Positions 28,047 through 37,285 of a DNA stretch of 64,000 nucleotides are shown here, in pieces. A program made the position numbers and the translations under genes. The stretch covers positions 124,506-188,505 of the forward strand of contig JALVVN010000009.1 of NCBI GenBank assembly GCA_027023405.1, written 5' to 3'. Source of the stretch: Campylobacterales bacterium (GTDB taxonomy: Bacteria > Campylobacterota > Campylobacteria > Campylobacterales > QNZT01). The notes beneath the pieces are model-generated. The model had not been told where the DNA came from and searched no databases. It saw only the letters and a program-made list of their open reading frames with translations. The stretch's first letter is position 1. Every line of letters begins with the position of its first letter.

Positions 28047-28072
28047 ACAGAGAGCACTTTGTGCTACTCTGT
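28047..28072 (-). other. Stem-loop between pstS and pstC
   Basis: Arms ACAGAG plus AGCAC pair with GTGCT and CTCTGT around a TTT loop, with a single bulged A: an 11-bp stem. It lies just after the pstS stop on the transcribed strand and has no following T-run. A partial terminator or RNA-stabilising stem is more likely than a full terminator. Such a stem between a binding-protein gene and its permease genes usually raises the ratio of binding protein. Confidence 0.5.
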
Positions 28073-28088
28073 TTAAAGTGAATAAAGC

Positions 28089-29093
28089 TTATTTAATGCC
28101 TTTACTCTCCCAATATTTTCGGATCATATCCTTTGTCTCTTTTGGAAGCGGCACATATCCAAGATCGGTTGCCACTTTATCCCCATTTTGATACGCATAG
28201 TCAAAGAACTTTGTCACCTTTTTGTTGGTATCAGTTTTCTCATAAGGCAATAGAATAAAAGTCGCAGCTACAATCGGATAGCTCGTATTTCCGTCAGGAT
28301 AACCAATCACCGCATAGAAATCCTCTTTAGGTGTCCATTTCGCATATTTTGCCGCATCTTGAAATGACTTGAGTGTCGGCATAATGTATTGACCCGCTTT
28401 GTTTTGCACCTGTGCAGCAGGCAATCCTAGCTTTTGTTTGTAGCTATACTCAATATAACCAATCGAATATTTTGTCTGCTGAATATTGGCAGAGACACCG
28501 GAGTTACTCTTGCCTGCTACGACATTGGCTTTCCAAGTCGGTTTTTTACTCGGCTTGAAATCTGCACTATCGATCTTTGAAAGATAGTAGGTAAAGTTAA
28601 AAGTCGTTCCAGATTTGTCCGCACGCACCGCTACGGTGATCTTCTCGTGGGGAAGTTTGAGATTTGGATTGACACTTTTGATAGCCGAATCATCCCAATA
28701 TTTAATCTTCCCACTAAAGATACCCGCAATCGCTTTTTCGCTCAACTTCAACTCTCCGTCTTTAATACCCGGAATATTATAGGCAAGCACAATACTTCCA
28801 ATGACGGTTGGGAACATATAGAGTTTATGCTTTTTCAAACTCTTTGGCTTGAGCGGTTTGTCACTACCGGCAAAATCTACAATTCTTTTTTTGATAGACT
28901 TGATCCCGTCACCGCTTCCTGTGGGCGTGTAGTTCACCTTCTCACCGGTTGCTTTATTGTACTGGCTAATCCACGCTTTGTAAACAGGACCGGGGAAAGA
29001 GGCACCTCTACCGTTTAGCACCTCCGCACTCAAAGTCGATGCAAACAGTGCTACACCTAATGCGAGTGTTACCATATTTTTTCTTTTTGTCAT
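28089..29093 (-). CDS. pstS: Phosphate ABC transporter substrate-binding protein PstS
   Basis: A 334-residue periplasmic protein with signal peptide (MTKRKNMVTLALGVALFAST, cleavage near LSA-E). The phosphate-binding loop segments are GRGASFPGPVYKAWI, YTPTGSGDGIKSI, DFAGSDKPLK and RADKSGTTFNFTYYL. It binds inorganic phosphate with high affinity and delivers it to PstCA. A perfect Pho-box-like repeat lies 70 bases upstream, so expression should rise on phosphate starvation. Confidence 0.96.
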   Translation of the reverse strand: MTKRKNMVTLALGVALFASTLSAEVLNGRGASFPGPVYKAWISQYNKATGEKVNYTPTGSGDGIKSIKKRIVDFAGSDKPLKPKSLKKHKLYMFPTVIGSIVLAYNIPGIKDGELKLSEKAIAGIFSGKIKYWDDSAIKSVNPNLKLPHEKITVAVRADKSGTTFNFTYYLSKIDSADFKPSKKPTWKANVVAGKSNSGVSANIQQTKYSIGYIEYSYKQKLGLPAAQVQNKAGQYIMPTLKSFQDAAKYAKWTPKEDFYAVIGYPDGNTSYPIVAATFILLPYEKTDTNKKVTKFFDYAYQNGDKVATDLGYVPLPKETKDMIRKYWESKGIK

Positions 29094-29163
29094 TTGTTTA
29101 ATCTCCTTATTTAAATAAACCCAAATTTTGGGTTAACCACACTAGAAGTATAGAAGAGGACGG

Positions 29164-29181
29164 TTACAAAATGATTACAAA
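29164..29181. promoter_or_regulatory. Pho-box-like repeat shared by pstS and a divergent gene
   Basis: TTACAAA, ATGA, TTACAAA: two perfect 7-mers separated by four bases, exactly the 7-4-7 layout of the PhoB site. It lies 70 bases upstream of pstS (minus strand) and 78 bases upstream of the divergent periplasmic protein gene at 29260, so one regulator could serve both. Confidence 0.6.
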
Positions 29182-29225
29182 GTTCTCAAAAAATTCTTCA
29201 TTTACTTTAATCAATAAGTTTATGT

Positions 29226-29231
29226 TATAAT
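29226..29231 (+). promoter_or_regulatory. Promoter -10 element for the gene at 29260
   Basis: TATAAT at 29226-29231, preceded by an AT-rich stretch with no clear -35 match. It would start transcription near 29238, about 22 bases before the ATG. The Pho-box-like repeat lies about 45 bases upstream, roughly a -57 position, suitable for an activator. Confidence 0.45.
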
Positions 29232-29259
29232 ATCGCACAACTTATTCAGGAGGATATTT

Positions 29260-30072
29260 ATGTTTAAGAAAGTCGTTTTTAGTCTCGCAACAGTCGCTCT
29301 ACTCAGCAGTGCATCATTCGCAGCAGGTAAAGTACACAATGGAAAAATCAGTGCCTATTTGGAAGCGCCGATGCAAGATGCCGGTGCGGTGAAAAGTGCG
29401 CTTCAGGGTGCCGGTTTTGAGATCGTCGCAGAGGATACCAACGGTGATTTGACCACGATTCTCTTTACTTGCCCTACACTCAAAAAATTAGGCTCCAAAC
29501 CTCATCGCGGATTTGCCGGAGTGATGAGAGCGGTGATTGACAGTTCAGACGGTATTGTCTCGATTATGAACCCACTCTATTTTGAAAAAGCCTTTTTGCA
29601 AAAAGATTATGATGATGCGTCAGCCAAAAAAGTACTCGCGAAGATCAATCAAGCCTTCGGCACTCTCAAAGACTCTAAAGATGCGCTCAAGAGTAGTGAA
29701 CTCTCACACTATCACTTTATGATGGGAATGCCCTACTATGAAGATATGGATACCGTCGGTAAAGGTGATGCGGCAACACTCCTCTCCAAACTCAAAGCCA
29801 ACGGCAAAGCGCTATTTAGTCTCAAACTGGGAGATCAAACACTTGTCGGTTTTAAGCTCGATGACAATGTCGCAAGTTTTGTCAATACCATCGGTAAAAA
29901 AGAGGGTGCCGTACTCCCCTACTGCGTGCTTCTTGAGGGCAATAAAGCAAAGATTTTAGCACCTAAATACAATATCGCACTACGATACCCACAACTCAAA
30001 ATGGGGCAATTTATGAAAATCTCATCCACGCCGGGGAAAATAGAGAAAAATATTGAGAGTGCGTTAAAATAG
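29260..30072 (+). CDS. Conserved periplasmic protein, two-domain, DUF302-like resemblance
   Basis: A 270-residue protein with a clear signal peptide (MFKKVVFSLATVALLSSASF, cleavage after AFAA). The first half (residues about 25-130) has a layout like DUF302 domains: ISAYLEAPMQDAGAVKSAL, a beta-rich LTTILFTCPTL, and MNPLYFEKAFLQKDYDD. The second half (HYHFMMGMPYYEDMDTV onward to the basic MGQFMKISSTPG) looks like a related copy. I recognise it as a family found in marine sulfur-oxidising bacteria but know no function. It is divergent from pstS across a Pho-box-like repeat, so phosphate control is possible. A strong terminator follows. Confidence 0.55.
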   Translation: MFKKVVFSLATVALLSSASFAAGKVHNGKISAYLEAPMQDAGAVKSALQGAGFEIVAEDTNGDLTTILFTCPTLKKLGSKPHRGFAGVMRAVIDSSDGIVSIMNPLYFEKAFLQKDYDDASAKKVLAKINQAFGTLKDSKDALKSSELSHYHFMMGMPYYEDMDTVGKGDAATLLSKLKANGKALFSLKLGDQTLVGFKLDDNVASFVNTIGKKEGAVLPYCVLLEGNKAKILAPKYNIALRYPQLKMGQFMKISSTPGKIEKNIESALK

Positions 30073-30079
30073 TCAAGAG

Positions 30080-30109
30080 AAAGTAGATCGAGATTTTTCG
30101 ATCTACTTT
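30080..30109. terminator. Bidirectional terminator between the 29260 gene and tpiA
   Basis: A perfect 12-bp stem (30080-30091 with 30098-30109) around a 6-base loop. Its right arm ends in TTT and is followed by two further T on the plus strand, and its left arm starts with AAA, giving T on the minus strand. It contains the tpiA stop codon. Confidence 0.75.
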
Positions 30110-30816
30110 TTAAGGTTTTTAGAGATGGAGAGCATCTTCTCAAAACTCTCCACTTCCCACGAGGCGGTACCAACCAATACACCGTCACAGTTTTCAATCT
30201 CTAAAATCTCTTTCGTATTGGCAGGCTTTACACTACCGCCGTACAAAAGCGGTGCCTTGATACGATCTCTCAAACGCGAAAGCGTCTCTTCGATCTGCTC
30301 GGCACTCGCCGTCAAGCCCGTACCGATCGCCCAAACCGGCTCATACGCGACAACCAATTTCTCATAGGAGAGGTCAATCCCCTCCAATTGCTTGAAGTTA
30401 TACGCTAGCACCGCATCGATTCCCGATTCTCTCACCTCTTTAGGTTCACCGATACAGTAAACGATGCGAAACCCTTTCTCTTTAAAAAAGTCAAACTTCT
30501 GTGCAATAAACGGCTGATCTTCACCTAAAATATGGCGTCTCTCACTGTGTCCTATCAAGATCAAATCGATACCAAACTCTTCGATCTGCTCCAAACCGAT
30601 CTCTCCCGTAAAAGAGCCTTTTTGTGCAGGGTAGCCGTTTTGTACACCGACGGTAAGATTGGCAGGTGTTTCAAAACGATCAAGTGCCGTAAAGGGAGGG
30701 AAGATCATCACTTCATCCGAAATATTCTCATTTGAGATAAAAGCATTCAACTCACGCAAATACGCCACTGTACTCGCTCTCGTATGGTTCATCTTAAAAT
30801 TTGCCGCGATAATCAT
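30103..30816 (-). CDS. tpiA: Triosephosphate isomerase
   Basis: A 237-residue TIM-barrel enzyme with the electrophilic lysine in ANFKMNH, catalytic His in IGHSERR, catalytic Glu in [13 protein letters not shown] and the phosphate-gripping GGSVKP. It interconverts dihydroxyacetone phosphate and glyceraldehyde-3-phosphate. It overlaps pgk by four bases, so tpiA is translated in the gapA-pgk-tpiA operon. Confidence 0.97.
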   Translation of the reverse strand: MIIAANFKMNHTRASTVAYLRELNAFISNENISDEVMIFPPFTALDRFETPANLTVGVQNGYPAQKGSFTGEIGLEQIEEFGIDLILIGHSERRHILGEDQPFIAQKFDFFKEKGFRIVYCIGEPKEVRESGIDAVLAYNFKQLEGIDLSYEKLVVAYEPVWAIGTGLTASAEQIEETLSRLRDRIKAPLLYGGSVKPANTKEILEIENCDGVLVGTASWEVESFEKMLSISKNLKK

Positions 30817-32018
30817 GCTCGACTCTTCAAAACTGCTTCAACACCGGGGAGCAATTTACCCTCCAAAAGCTCCAAGCTCGCGCCACCTCCCGTCGAGATA
30901 AAGGTCATCTCATCCACATCGCCGGCTCTTTGAACCACATCGGCGGTATCACCGCCACCCACGACCGTCGTCGCATGCGATTCGGCGATATAGTGACTCA
31001 TCATCGTACTTCCTTTGGAGAATTTATCCATCTCATAAACTCCCATCGGACCATTCCATAAAATGGTCTGTGCATCATTGAGTGTCTCTCGAAAGAGTCG
31101 ATTGGTCGCCGGTCCCACATCAAGCCCCATCCAAGTTTGCGGGATCTCTTGAATCGGCAGATACTTAATCGTTGCATCCTCACTAAACTCAGACGCTACT
31201 ACAACATCAACAGGAAGATAAAATTTAACGCCCTTATCTTTTGCAATTTGCATCACCTTTTTGGCATCCTCGATCAAATCATCCTCAACCAAGGAGTTTC
31301 CAACCTCATGTCCCAACGCTTTGAGGAAAGTAAACGCCATACCGCCACCGACAACCAGCTTATCCACTTTATCGACGAGGTTAAGCATCGCTTCGAGCTT
31401 GCCGGAAACCTTACTTCCACCTATAACCGCTACGAAAGGACGCGCCGGAGATTTGATCATCTTGTCAAAAAAATTCACCTCTTTTTGCATCAAAAATCCC
31501 GCCGCTTTTTCACCCTTTTTAAAGTGTTCGGGGAGTGCGAAGATCGAAGCGTGCTTTCTGTGACTCGCACCGAATGCATCATTGATATAGACATCCGCCA
31601 TCGATGCCAATCGTGAAGCAAACTCTGAATCATTCGCAGTTTCACCTGGATTGTAACGCAAATTTTCAAGCAAGAGAATCTCGCCCTCTTGCAAGTTTTG
31701 TGCCGTTTTTATCGTATCGTCACTCACAACATCATTTGCCATCTTAATCTCCATTTTCAGAAGAGAATGAAGTCGCTTAGCAATAGGCTTTAATGAATCC
31801 TTCTCCTCGTTCCACTCACCCGCCTTGGGTCGTCCAAAGTGTGAACCGAGTATGATCTTGCAATCACGATCGAGGCAGTATCGGATCGTAGGAAGTGCGG
31901 CTCGAATACGCCGATCGTCCGAAATATTTCCAAACTCATCTTTGGGTACATTAAAATCGCACCGTATAAACACTCTCTTATTATCAATATCGATATCTCG
32001 AATCGAAAAGATCTCCAT
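30813..32018 (-). CDS. pgk: Phosphoglycerate kinase
   Basis: A 401-residue two-domain kinase with the N-terminal substrate site [20 protein letters not shown] and the C-terminal nucleotide-binding [13 protein letters not shown] and [14 protein letters not shown]. It makes ATP from 1,3-bisphosphoglycerate, or runs in reverse in gluconeogenesis and carbon fixation. The gene lies 12 bases after gapA and overlaps tpiA by four bases. Confidence 0.97.
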   Translation of the reverse strand: MEIFSIRDIDIDNKRVFIRCDFNVPKDEFGNISDDRRIRAALPTIRYCLDRDCKIILGSHFGRPKAGEWNEEKDSLKPIAKRLHSLLKMEIKMANDVVSDDTIKTAQNLQEGEILLLENLRYNPGETANDSEFASRLASMADVYINDAFGASHRKHASIFALPEHFKKGEKAAGFLMQKEVNFFDKMIKSPARPFVAVIGGSKVSGKLEAMLNLVDKVDKLVVGGGMAFTFLKALGHEVGNSLVEDDLIEDAKKVMQIAKDKGVKFYLPVDVVVASEFSEDATIKYLPIQEIPQTWMGLDVGPATNRLFRETLNDAQTILWNGPMGVYEMDKFSKGSTMMSHYIAESHATTVVGGGDTADVVQRAGDVDEMTFISTGGGASLELLEGKLLPGVEAVLKSRA

Positions 32019-32030
32019 CTCTGTATACTC

Positions 32031-33032
32031 CTATTTACTAATATGTGCTGCCATATCAATGAGTCTGCAACTATAACCCCACTCATTGTCATACCATGCC
32101 ATCACTTTGACCATATCCTCGCCCATCACCTGCGTCAAATCCGACGCCACAATCGCCGAAATCTCACACCCGATAAAATCAGAGGAAACCCGTTTGTCAT
32201 AATCAACCATAATATAATCACCCATCGCACCCTTTTGCGCCGCCTCAAATGCCGCATTGACCTCCTCTTTGGTACACTTTTTCTTCACCAAGACATTGAG
32301 ATCAATCATCGAAACATTGGGAGTGGGTACACGCACCGCTTGTCCGTTGAGTTTACCGTTGAGATGCGGCATCACGAGACCGATCGCTTTCGCCGCACCG
32401 GTAGAAGTCGGGATCATATTGACCGCCGCTGCTCTTGCGCGTCGGGGATCTTTCTTGTGCTTCACATCAAGGATATTTTGATCATTGGTATAGGAGTGAC
32501 AAGTGGTAATCAACCCCTTCTCGATTCCAAATGCATCATCGAGCACTTTCGTCACGGGACCAAGACAGTTTGTCGTACAAGAGGCGTTGGAGATGATCTT
32601 CTCACCGTTATATTTATCTTCATTGACACCCATCACAAATGTCGGCGTCTCCTTATCTTTTGCCGGAGCGGAAAAGATCACCTTTTTGATACCGTTATCG
32701 AGATAGACTTGCGACTTCTCTTGGGTATAAAAGACACCCGTACACTCTAGCAACACCTCCGCACCGTACTTGGCAAAATCGAGATTTTTCGGATCTCTGT
32801 CATTGAGAAACTTGACTCTGTTTTTGCCTATCTGCATATAGTCATCATCCAAAATCTCCACATCACCGTCAAATGTACCGTGTACGCTGTCATATTTGAG
32901 CAGATATTTGGTCATCTCACGATCGGTGGTATCATTTACCGCTACCAACTCTACATCATCTCTATCATTTAAAATACGCGCCACACATCGACCGATGCGA
33001 CCAAAACCAGTAATCGCAATTTTGACTGCCAT
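32031..33032 (-). CDS. gapA: Glyceraldehyde-3-phosphate dehydrogenase, type I
   Basis: A 333-residue enzyme with the Rossmann start ITGFGRIGRCVARI, the catalytic cysteine in SNASCTTNCLGP and the C-terminal SYDNEWGYS-type motif (WYDNEWGYSCRLIDM). It links NAD(P)H and 1,3-bisphosphoglycerate. It heads the gapA-pgk-tpiA operon and is divergent from nadD, as in Campylobacter. Confidence 0.97.
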   Translation of the reverse strand: MAVKIAITGFGRIGRCVARILNDRDDVELVAVNDTTDREMTKYLLKYDSVHGTFDGDVEILDDDYMQIGKNRVKFLNDRDPKNLDFAKYGAEVLLECTGVFYTQEKSQVYLDNGIKKVIFSAPAKDKETPTFVMGVNEDKYNGEKIISNASCTTNCLGPVTKVLDDAFGIEKGLITTCHSYTNDQNILDVKHKKDPRRARAAAVNMIPTSTGAAKAIGLVMPHLNGKLNGQAVRVPTPNVSMIDLNVLVKKKCTKEEVNAAFEAAQKGAMGDYIMVDYDKRVSSDFIGCEISAIVASDLTQVMGEDMVKVMAWYDNEWGYSCRLIDMAAHISK

Positions 33033-33147
33033 AAAATCCCCTTTATAATGAAATAACGAAATAACTAAATTTTTTGTATAATGTCATATCGACAAAAGTT
33101 AATTTATTCTTAATATAATAATCTAAAAAACTTTTAAAAAGGTTTAA

Positions 33148-33705
33148 ATGAGAGTAGCAATTTTCGGCGGAAGTTTCGATCCGCCACACATCGGGCACGA
33201 ACAGATCATTCAACAAGCCCTCCAAAACCTCGATATTGACGCACTTTTTGTCATCCCTACTTATCTTAATCCTTTCAAAAAAAAATTTTTTGCACCGCCC
33301 AAAAAACGATTAGAGTGGATAAAAAAGTTACTTTTACCCTACCAAAAAGCACATTTAATCACTTATGAAATTGATCAAGACAGAGCTGTTCCCACTATCG
33401 AAACAATTAAATATCTTCAAACAACATATAATTTAGATAAAATATATTTAATAATTGGTGCAGATAATCTTCAAACACTCCCAAAGTGGAAAAACTATGA
33501 AGAGTTAAAGAAACTTGTCCACTTTGTCGTCGCTACCCGTGATGAGATTCCACTCTCGTCAGAGTTGCAAAAATTGCCGATAAATGTTACGATAAGCTCA
33601 ACACAACTTCGTCGTAAACTAGATCGCACCTATTTACCTGCATCTCTAGCCGATGAGATTGTCACATATTACACCCAAAAGGAGCCAGATGAACCCGGTG
33701 ATTGA
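33148..33705 (+). CDS. nadD: Nicotinate-nucleotide adenylyltransferase
   Basis: A 185-residue nucleotidyltransferase with the GGSFDPPHIGHE motif (HxGH) at the N-terminus and the ISSTQLRRKL motif near the end, both needed for ATP binding. It adenylates nicotinate mononucleotide in NAD synthesis. It overlaps rsfS by 17 bases. Confidence 0.95.
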   Translation: MRVAIFGGSFDPPHIGHEQIIQQALQNLDIDALFVIPTYLNPFKKKFFAPPKKRLEWIKKLLLPYQKAHLITYEIDQDRAVPTIETIKYLQTTYNLDKIYLIIGADNLQTLPKWKNYEELKKLVHFVVATRDEIPLSSELQKLPINVTISSTQLRRKLDRTYLPASLADEIVTYYTQKEPDEPGD

Positions 33706-34012
33706 AAAAATCGTCACACTATTAGATGAAAAGAAGGCAGAAAATATTCAAGTCTTTGATATGCAAGGTAAAGATTATATCGTCGATAATGTAATCATCG
33801 CTACGACGCTCAACCCCAAACACGGTCTCTCATTAACCGACTACATCAAAAAAGAGATAAAAAAGATGGGCGAGTCAATTTTGGAGATTGAAGAGAGTGA
33901 TGAATGGAGCGTCATTGATCTCGGTGATCTACTGATCCACCTCATCTCACCCGAATATCGTAGCAAATACAACCTCGAAGAGTTTTTGAGTTCGCGCAGT
34001 AACCCGCTTTAA
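33689..34012 (+). CDS. rsfS: Ribosome silencing factor RsfS
   Basis: From ATG 33689, which follows AAAGGAG, the protein is 107 residues; the longer frame from 33653 is inside nadD. It has the DUF143 fold segments KIVTLLDEKKAENIQVFDM and SDEWSVIDLGDLLIHL. It binds L14 of the large subunit and blocks subunit joining in starved cells. The nadD-rsfS pairing is widespread in bacteria. Confidence 0.93.
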   Translation: MNPVIEKIVTLLDEKKAENIQVFDMQGKDYIVDNVIIATTLNPKHGLSLTDYIKKEIKKMGESILEIEESDEWSVIDLGDLLIHLISPEYRSKYNLEEFLSSRSNPL

Positions 34013-34226
34013 ATCCCATAACATTCCGTGCTTGAAATAGCAGGGTAGGTCGGGATTGACTTCTTTGCGATGAGCGGATTTTTTATCGCCATCCATCATT
34101 ATTGGATCGAATTTAGCATCTGACTACAATGTAATCGCCTATCAACGAAAGTGGACGACACTTCATTAAACTTTTCCACCTAGCATCCGATTTGATGACA
34201 AGTCATTCATCAAAAAGGATAAAATC
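34013..34226. other. Intergenic stretch before the metallophosphatase gene
   Basis: No coding frame with a start and RBS is visible on either strand. A weak hairpin (GCGAT/ATCGC) lies near 34067-34089. The final bases hold AAGGA, which I take as the ribosome-binding site of the next gene. Confidence 0.4.
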
Positions 34227-35192
34227 ATTAAAAAGCTTAATTTATCTCTGATACCTTTTTCACTGGCTCTGTTTTTGGGCGGATGCGGTTCTAGTCCGAC
34301 ACAGGTAAGCTTGGATCAGACAAAAAACCTCCATACCCTCTCTTCGGATCGTATTGTCAAAATAGCTATGATAGGAGATCAGGGACTGGGAGAGAAATCC
34401 AGAAAGCTACTTCGAGTCATAAAGCGCCAAAATGCCGATCTGCTACTTATCAACGGTGACTTCGACTATAAAAATGATCCCTACGGTTGGGAACGGATGA
34501 ACCGTGATATTTTGGGAGAGGATTTTCCTATCATCGCCGTGCTTGGAAACCACGATCTCCCGCAATATGATGCATACAAAGATATCATCACACGATGGAA
34601 CAACAATCCACAGCTCGATTGCAAGGGCGATCCGGGTGTGAGAAGCGACTGTACCTTCAAAGGGATTCAGATCGTCTCTAGTAGTCCAGGGATCTTTCCC
34701 GATCAATCGAGTGAGATCGACCAAAACTATATCCATAATGCCTTTGCTCAAAGCACCTCCCCTTGGCGAATTTGCCAATGGCACAAAACAATGCACGATA
34801 TGCAAACCGGTACAAAAGAGGATGAAACAGGATGGGGAGTCTATGAGGAGTGCCGAGAAAACGGTGCCATCATCACCACAGGACATGAACACGCTTATGC
34901 AAGAAGTTATCTTTTGAGTGATATACCAAATAAACAAGTGGCAAGCTTCTCAGATATTTATGATATCGAAAAGGGCAAAAGCCTTGTTCTTCTCTCAGGT
35001 TTGGGTGGGCTCTCTTCAAGACACCTTCGCCATGACGGCTATTGGTGGGCACACAAGGAAAATCTCGATACCGGTACCGATGCAGGTGCGCTCATCTGTG
35101 CATTTAATCTCGACAACAGACAATCAAGCTGTTACTTTATCGATGAAAATGGCGAGACAAAAGATAGTTTTACCCTTCGTACTCATTTGTAA
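34227..35192 (+). CDS. Calcineurin-like metallophosphatase lipoprotein, apparent ATT start
   Basis: The protein has the metallophosphatase motifs IGDQG, INGDFDYKN (GD), LGNHD, WHKTMHD and GHEHAYAR, so two divalent metals and phosphoesterase activity are expected. It resembles purple-acid-type phosphatases in length (about 321 residues). In-frame upstream of the first conventional start (TTG 34275) lies a lipoprotein signal peptide KKLNLSLIPFSLALFLGGC, with AAGGA placed seven bases before ATT at 34227; an in-frame stop is at 34167. No ATG, GTG or TTG exists between. I therefore propose an ATT start, with TTG 34275 as the alternative, which would lose the export signal. The enzyme would be lipid-anchored in the periplasm. 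Confidence 0.75.
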   Translation: MKKLNLSLIPFSLALFLGGCGSSPTQVSLDQTKNLHTLSSDRIVKIAMIGDQGLGEKSRKLLRVIKRQNADLLLINGDFDYKNDPYGWERMNRDILGEDFPIIAVLGNHDLPQYDAYKDIITRWNNNPQLDCKGDPGVRSDCTFKGIQIVSSSPGIFPDQSSEIDQNYIHNAFAQSTSPWRICQWHKTMHDMQTGTKEDETGWGVYEECRENGAIITTGHEHAYARSYLLSDIPNKQVASFSDIYDIEKGKSLVLLSGLGGLSSRHLRHDGYWWAHKENLDTGTDAGALICAFNLDNRQSSCYFIDENGETKDSFTLRTHL

Positions 35193-35283
35193 AATCAATA
35201 AAGAGAAACTACTTGTTTAATTTTTTTAATAAGGAGATTATGGTAGAATGTAAATATTCATAAATTTTCACAAAGGTTTACAT

Positions 35284-36351
35284 ATGGCATTTTCTCCCGC
35301 CAATCGCAAGGGAACCATTAACGGGATTATCTTTGTAGCGATCTTCGCAATCGCTGCAACGGCAATTTCTAAATTGGGTCCAGTACACGCACTCGGTATT
35401 TCACCACTGGTTATCGGTATCGTTTTGGGTATCTTCTACGCCAATACACTGCATAGTAAAATCCCTGCAGCATGGGGATCGGGCATCACCTTTTCAGGAA
35501 AGAAAATTTTGCGTTTTGCTATCGTAGTCTATGGTTTTAGGATCACCTTTCAGCAGATTATGGATGTTGGATTAGAGGGATTTTTAGTCTCTTTGATTAT
35601 GCTTTCGACGACTTTTATTCTCGGTACCTATGTGGGACAAAAGTTTTTTGGAATGGATCGTGATACTTCGATGCTCACCGCTTCGGGTGCATCGGTTTGT
35701 GGTGCAGCGGCGGTATTGGCGACTGAGCCGGTACTCAAAGCCGAAGACTACAAAACTGCCGTCGCTGTTTCGATGGTCGTACTTTTCGGTACGATTTCGA
35801 TGTTTCTCTATCCGGTACTCTATGCGGCGATTATCAAACCGGCTACTGGATTTCTTCATCTTGATCCGCAAGCTTTCGGTATTTATGTCGGCGGTACGAT
35901 CCACGAAGTAGCGCAAGTCGTCGCCGTACCGGCATCCATCCCCGGAGCACCTCAAGATATGGCAAATACTGCTGTAATTGTCAAAATGACACGGGTTATT
36001 ATGATTGCCCCGTTACTTATTGTACTCGGTATCTATCTCTCGATGCAAGCCAAAAAGAGCGGTACACACAATGGTGAAAAAGTAAAATTAGTCATCCCTT
36101 GGTTTGCAGTCTATTTTATTCTTGTTGCAGGATTTAACTCTCTACATCTGATCCCGCAAAACATCGTTGATATCATTAATCAAATCGATACATTTTTATT
36201 GACTATGGCGATGACGGCTCTGGGTATGGGGACAATCTTCTCCAAATTCAAAGGGCTCGGTCTTGCGCCGATCTATACTGCTTTTACGATGTTTGTATGG
36301 CTAGTTGTCGGTGGCTTTATAGTTACCAAAACCATCACCTCTATATTGTAA
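35284..36351 (+). CDS. yeiH: YeiH-family putative sulfate exporter
   Basis: A 355-residue membrane protein with about ten predicted spans and the UPF0324 motifs GISPLVIGIVLGI, GASVCGAAAVLATEPV and TIHEVAQVVA. It is annotated as a sulfate exporter by family inference only; a taurine or sulfite link is also proposed in the literature. The following LysR regulator matches the yeiE-yeiH pair of E. coli. Confidence 0.85.
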   Translation: MAFSPANRKGTINGIIFVAIFAIAATAISKLGPVHALGISPLVIGIVLGIFYANTLHSKIPAAWGSGITFSGKKILRFAIVVYGFRITFQQIMDVGLEGFLVSLIMLSTTFILGTYVGQKFFGMDRDTSMLTASGASVCGAAAVLATEPVLKAEDYKTAVAVSMVVLFGTISMFLYPVLYAAIIKPATGFLHLDPQAFGIYVGGTIHEVAQVVAVPASIPGAPQDMANTAVIVKMTRVIMIAPLLIVLGIYLSMQAKKSGTHNGEKVKLVIPWFAVYFILVAGFNSLHLIPQNIVDIINQIDTFLLTMAMTALGMGTIFSKFKGLGLAPIYTAFTMFVWLVVGGFIVTKTITSIL

Positions 36352-36403
36352 TTTTTAAATGATTGTGCTATAATCGATAGATAAAATCGATTAGGGCGCA
36401 ATC

Positions 36404-37285
36404 ATGACACTCAAAGAACTCGAACTCTTCTACTACCTCTGTGACGATCCACACATTTCACAACTCGCTAAAAAACTCTCTATCAGCCAATCCGCTATCT
36501 CACTCTCGATTAAATCCCTCGAGAAAAAACTCGGAGAACAACTCTTCGATCGTTTAGGTAAAAAACTGATACTCAATGAGCGAGGCAGACTCTTTAAGGA
36601 GGAGACTTATACCCACTTTCTCGCCCTCAAAGATGCACAAGATCGCTTCAGCAAAGACACCCTCTCCGGTCGACTCAAAATCGCATCGAGTAAGACGCTC
36701 GGAGAGTTTATCATCCCCGAACTCATCTATGATTTTATGGTGAAAAATCCCAATGCCTCCATCCAAAAGGATATCAAAAACTCTGCACAAATTATTCAGA
36801 TGGTACTTCAAGGTGAGATCGATCTCGGTGTCATCGAATCGGAGTGTAATGAGGGAAGTATTATCAAGGAGAAAATTGCCGAAGATGAACTTGTCGTTGT
36901 TACAAGCGATAAGAGCCTATCCGGGGAAAAACTCTTTATCGATACCTTAAGCGATCGTCGCTGGATCTTGCGTGAAAAGGGATCTGGAACAAGAGAGCTC
37001 TTTTTGCAAGCATTGGGAAATGCTGCCAAAGAGATTAAGCTCTTTATGGAGTTCACCGAATTTGAAGAGATGAAAACGCTTTTAAGCAACCACACTGAAT
37101 TGCTAAGTTGTATCTCCTCCTATGTCGTCGCCAAAGAGCTCAAACGAAAAGAGCTCTATACCGTTACACTCAAAAATATCGATCTCTCCCGAGATCTCTA
37201 TATCATCTTCCACAAAGATAAATATCGAACTAGCCTCTTTGAGTCATTCAAATCCTATCTCATCAGTCGTTTTAAGGAGTTTTAA
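36404..37285 (+). CDS. LysR-family transcriptional regulator (YeiE-like)
   Basis: A 293-residue regulator with the N-terminal helix-turn-helix (AKKLSISQSAISLSIKSLEK) and a C-terminal ligand-binding domain of the periplasmic-binding-protein fold. It lies 52 bases after yeiH and overlaps nth by one base. In E. coli YeiE controls yeiH; the parallel arrangement suggests the same here, with a sulfur-related ligand. Confidence 0.85.
   Translation: MTLKELELFYYLCDDPHISQLAKKLSISQSAISLSIKSLEKKLGEQLFDRLGKKLILNERGRLFKEETYTHFLALKDAQDRFSKDTLSGRLKIASSKTLGEFIIPELIYDFMVKNPNASIQKDIKNSAQIIQMVLQGEIDLGVIESECNEGSIIKEKIAEDELVVVTSDKSLSGEKLFIDTLSDRRWILREKGSGTRELFLQALGNAAKEIKLFMEFTEFEEMKTLLSNHTELLSCISSYVVAKELKRKELYTVTLKNIDLSRDLYIIFHKDKYRTSLFESFKSYLISRFKEF

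Noticed and set aside
34067..34089. Weak hairpin after rsfS as a terminator
   Set aside because: The stem is only five base pairs with a T-rich loop and no clear T-run after it.
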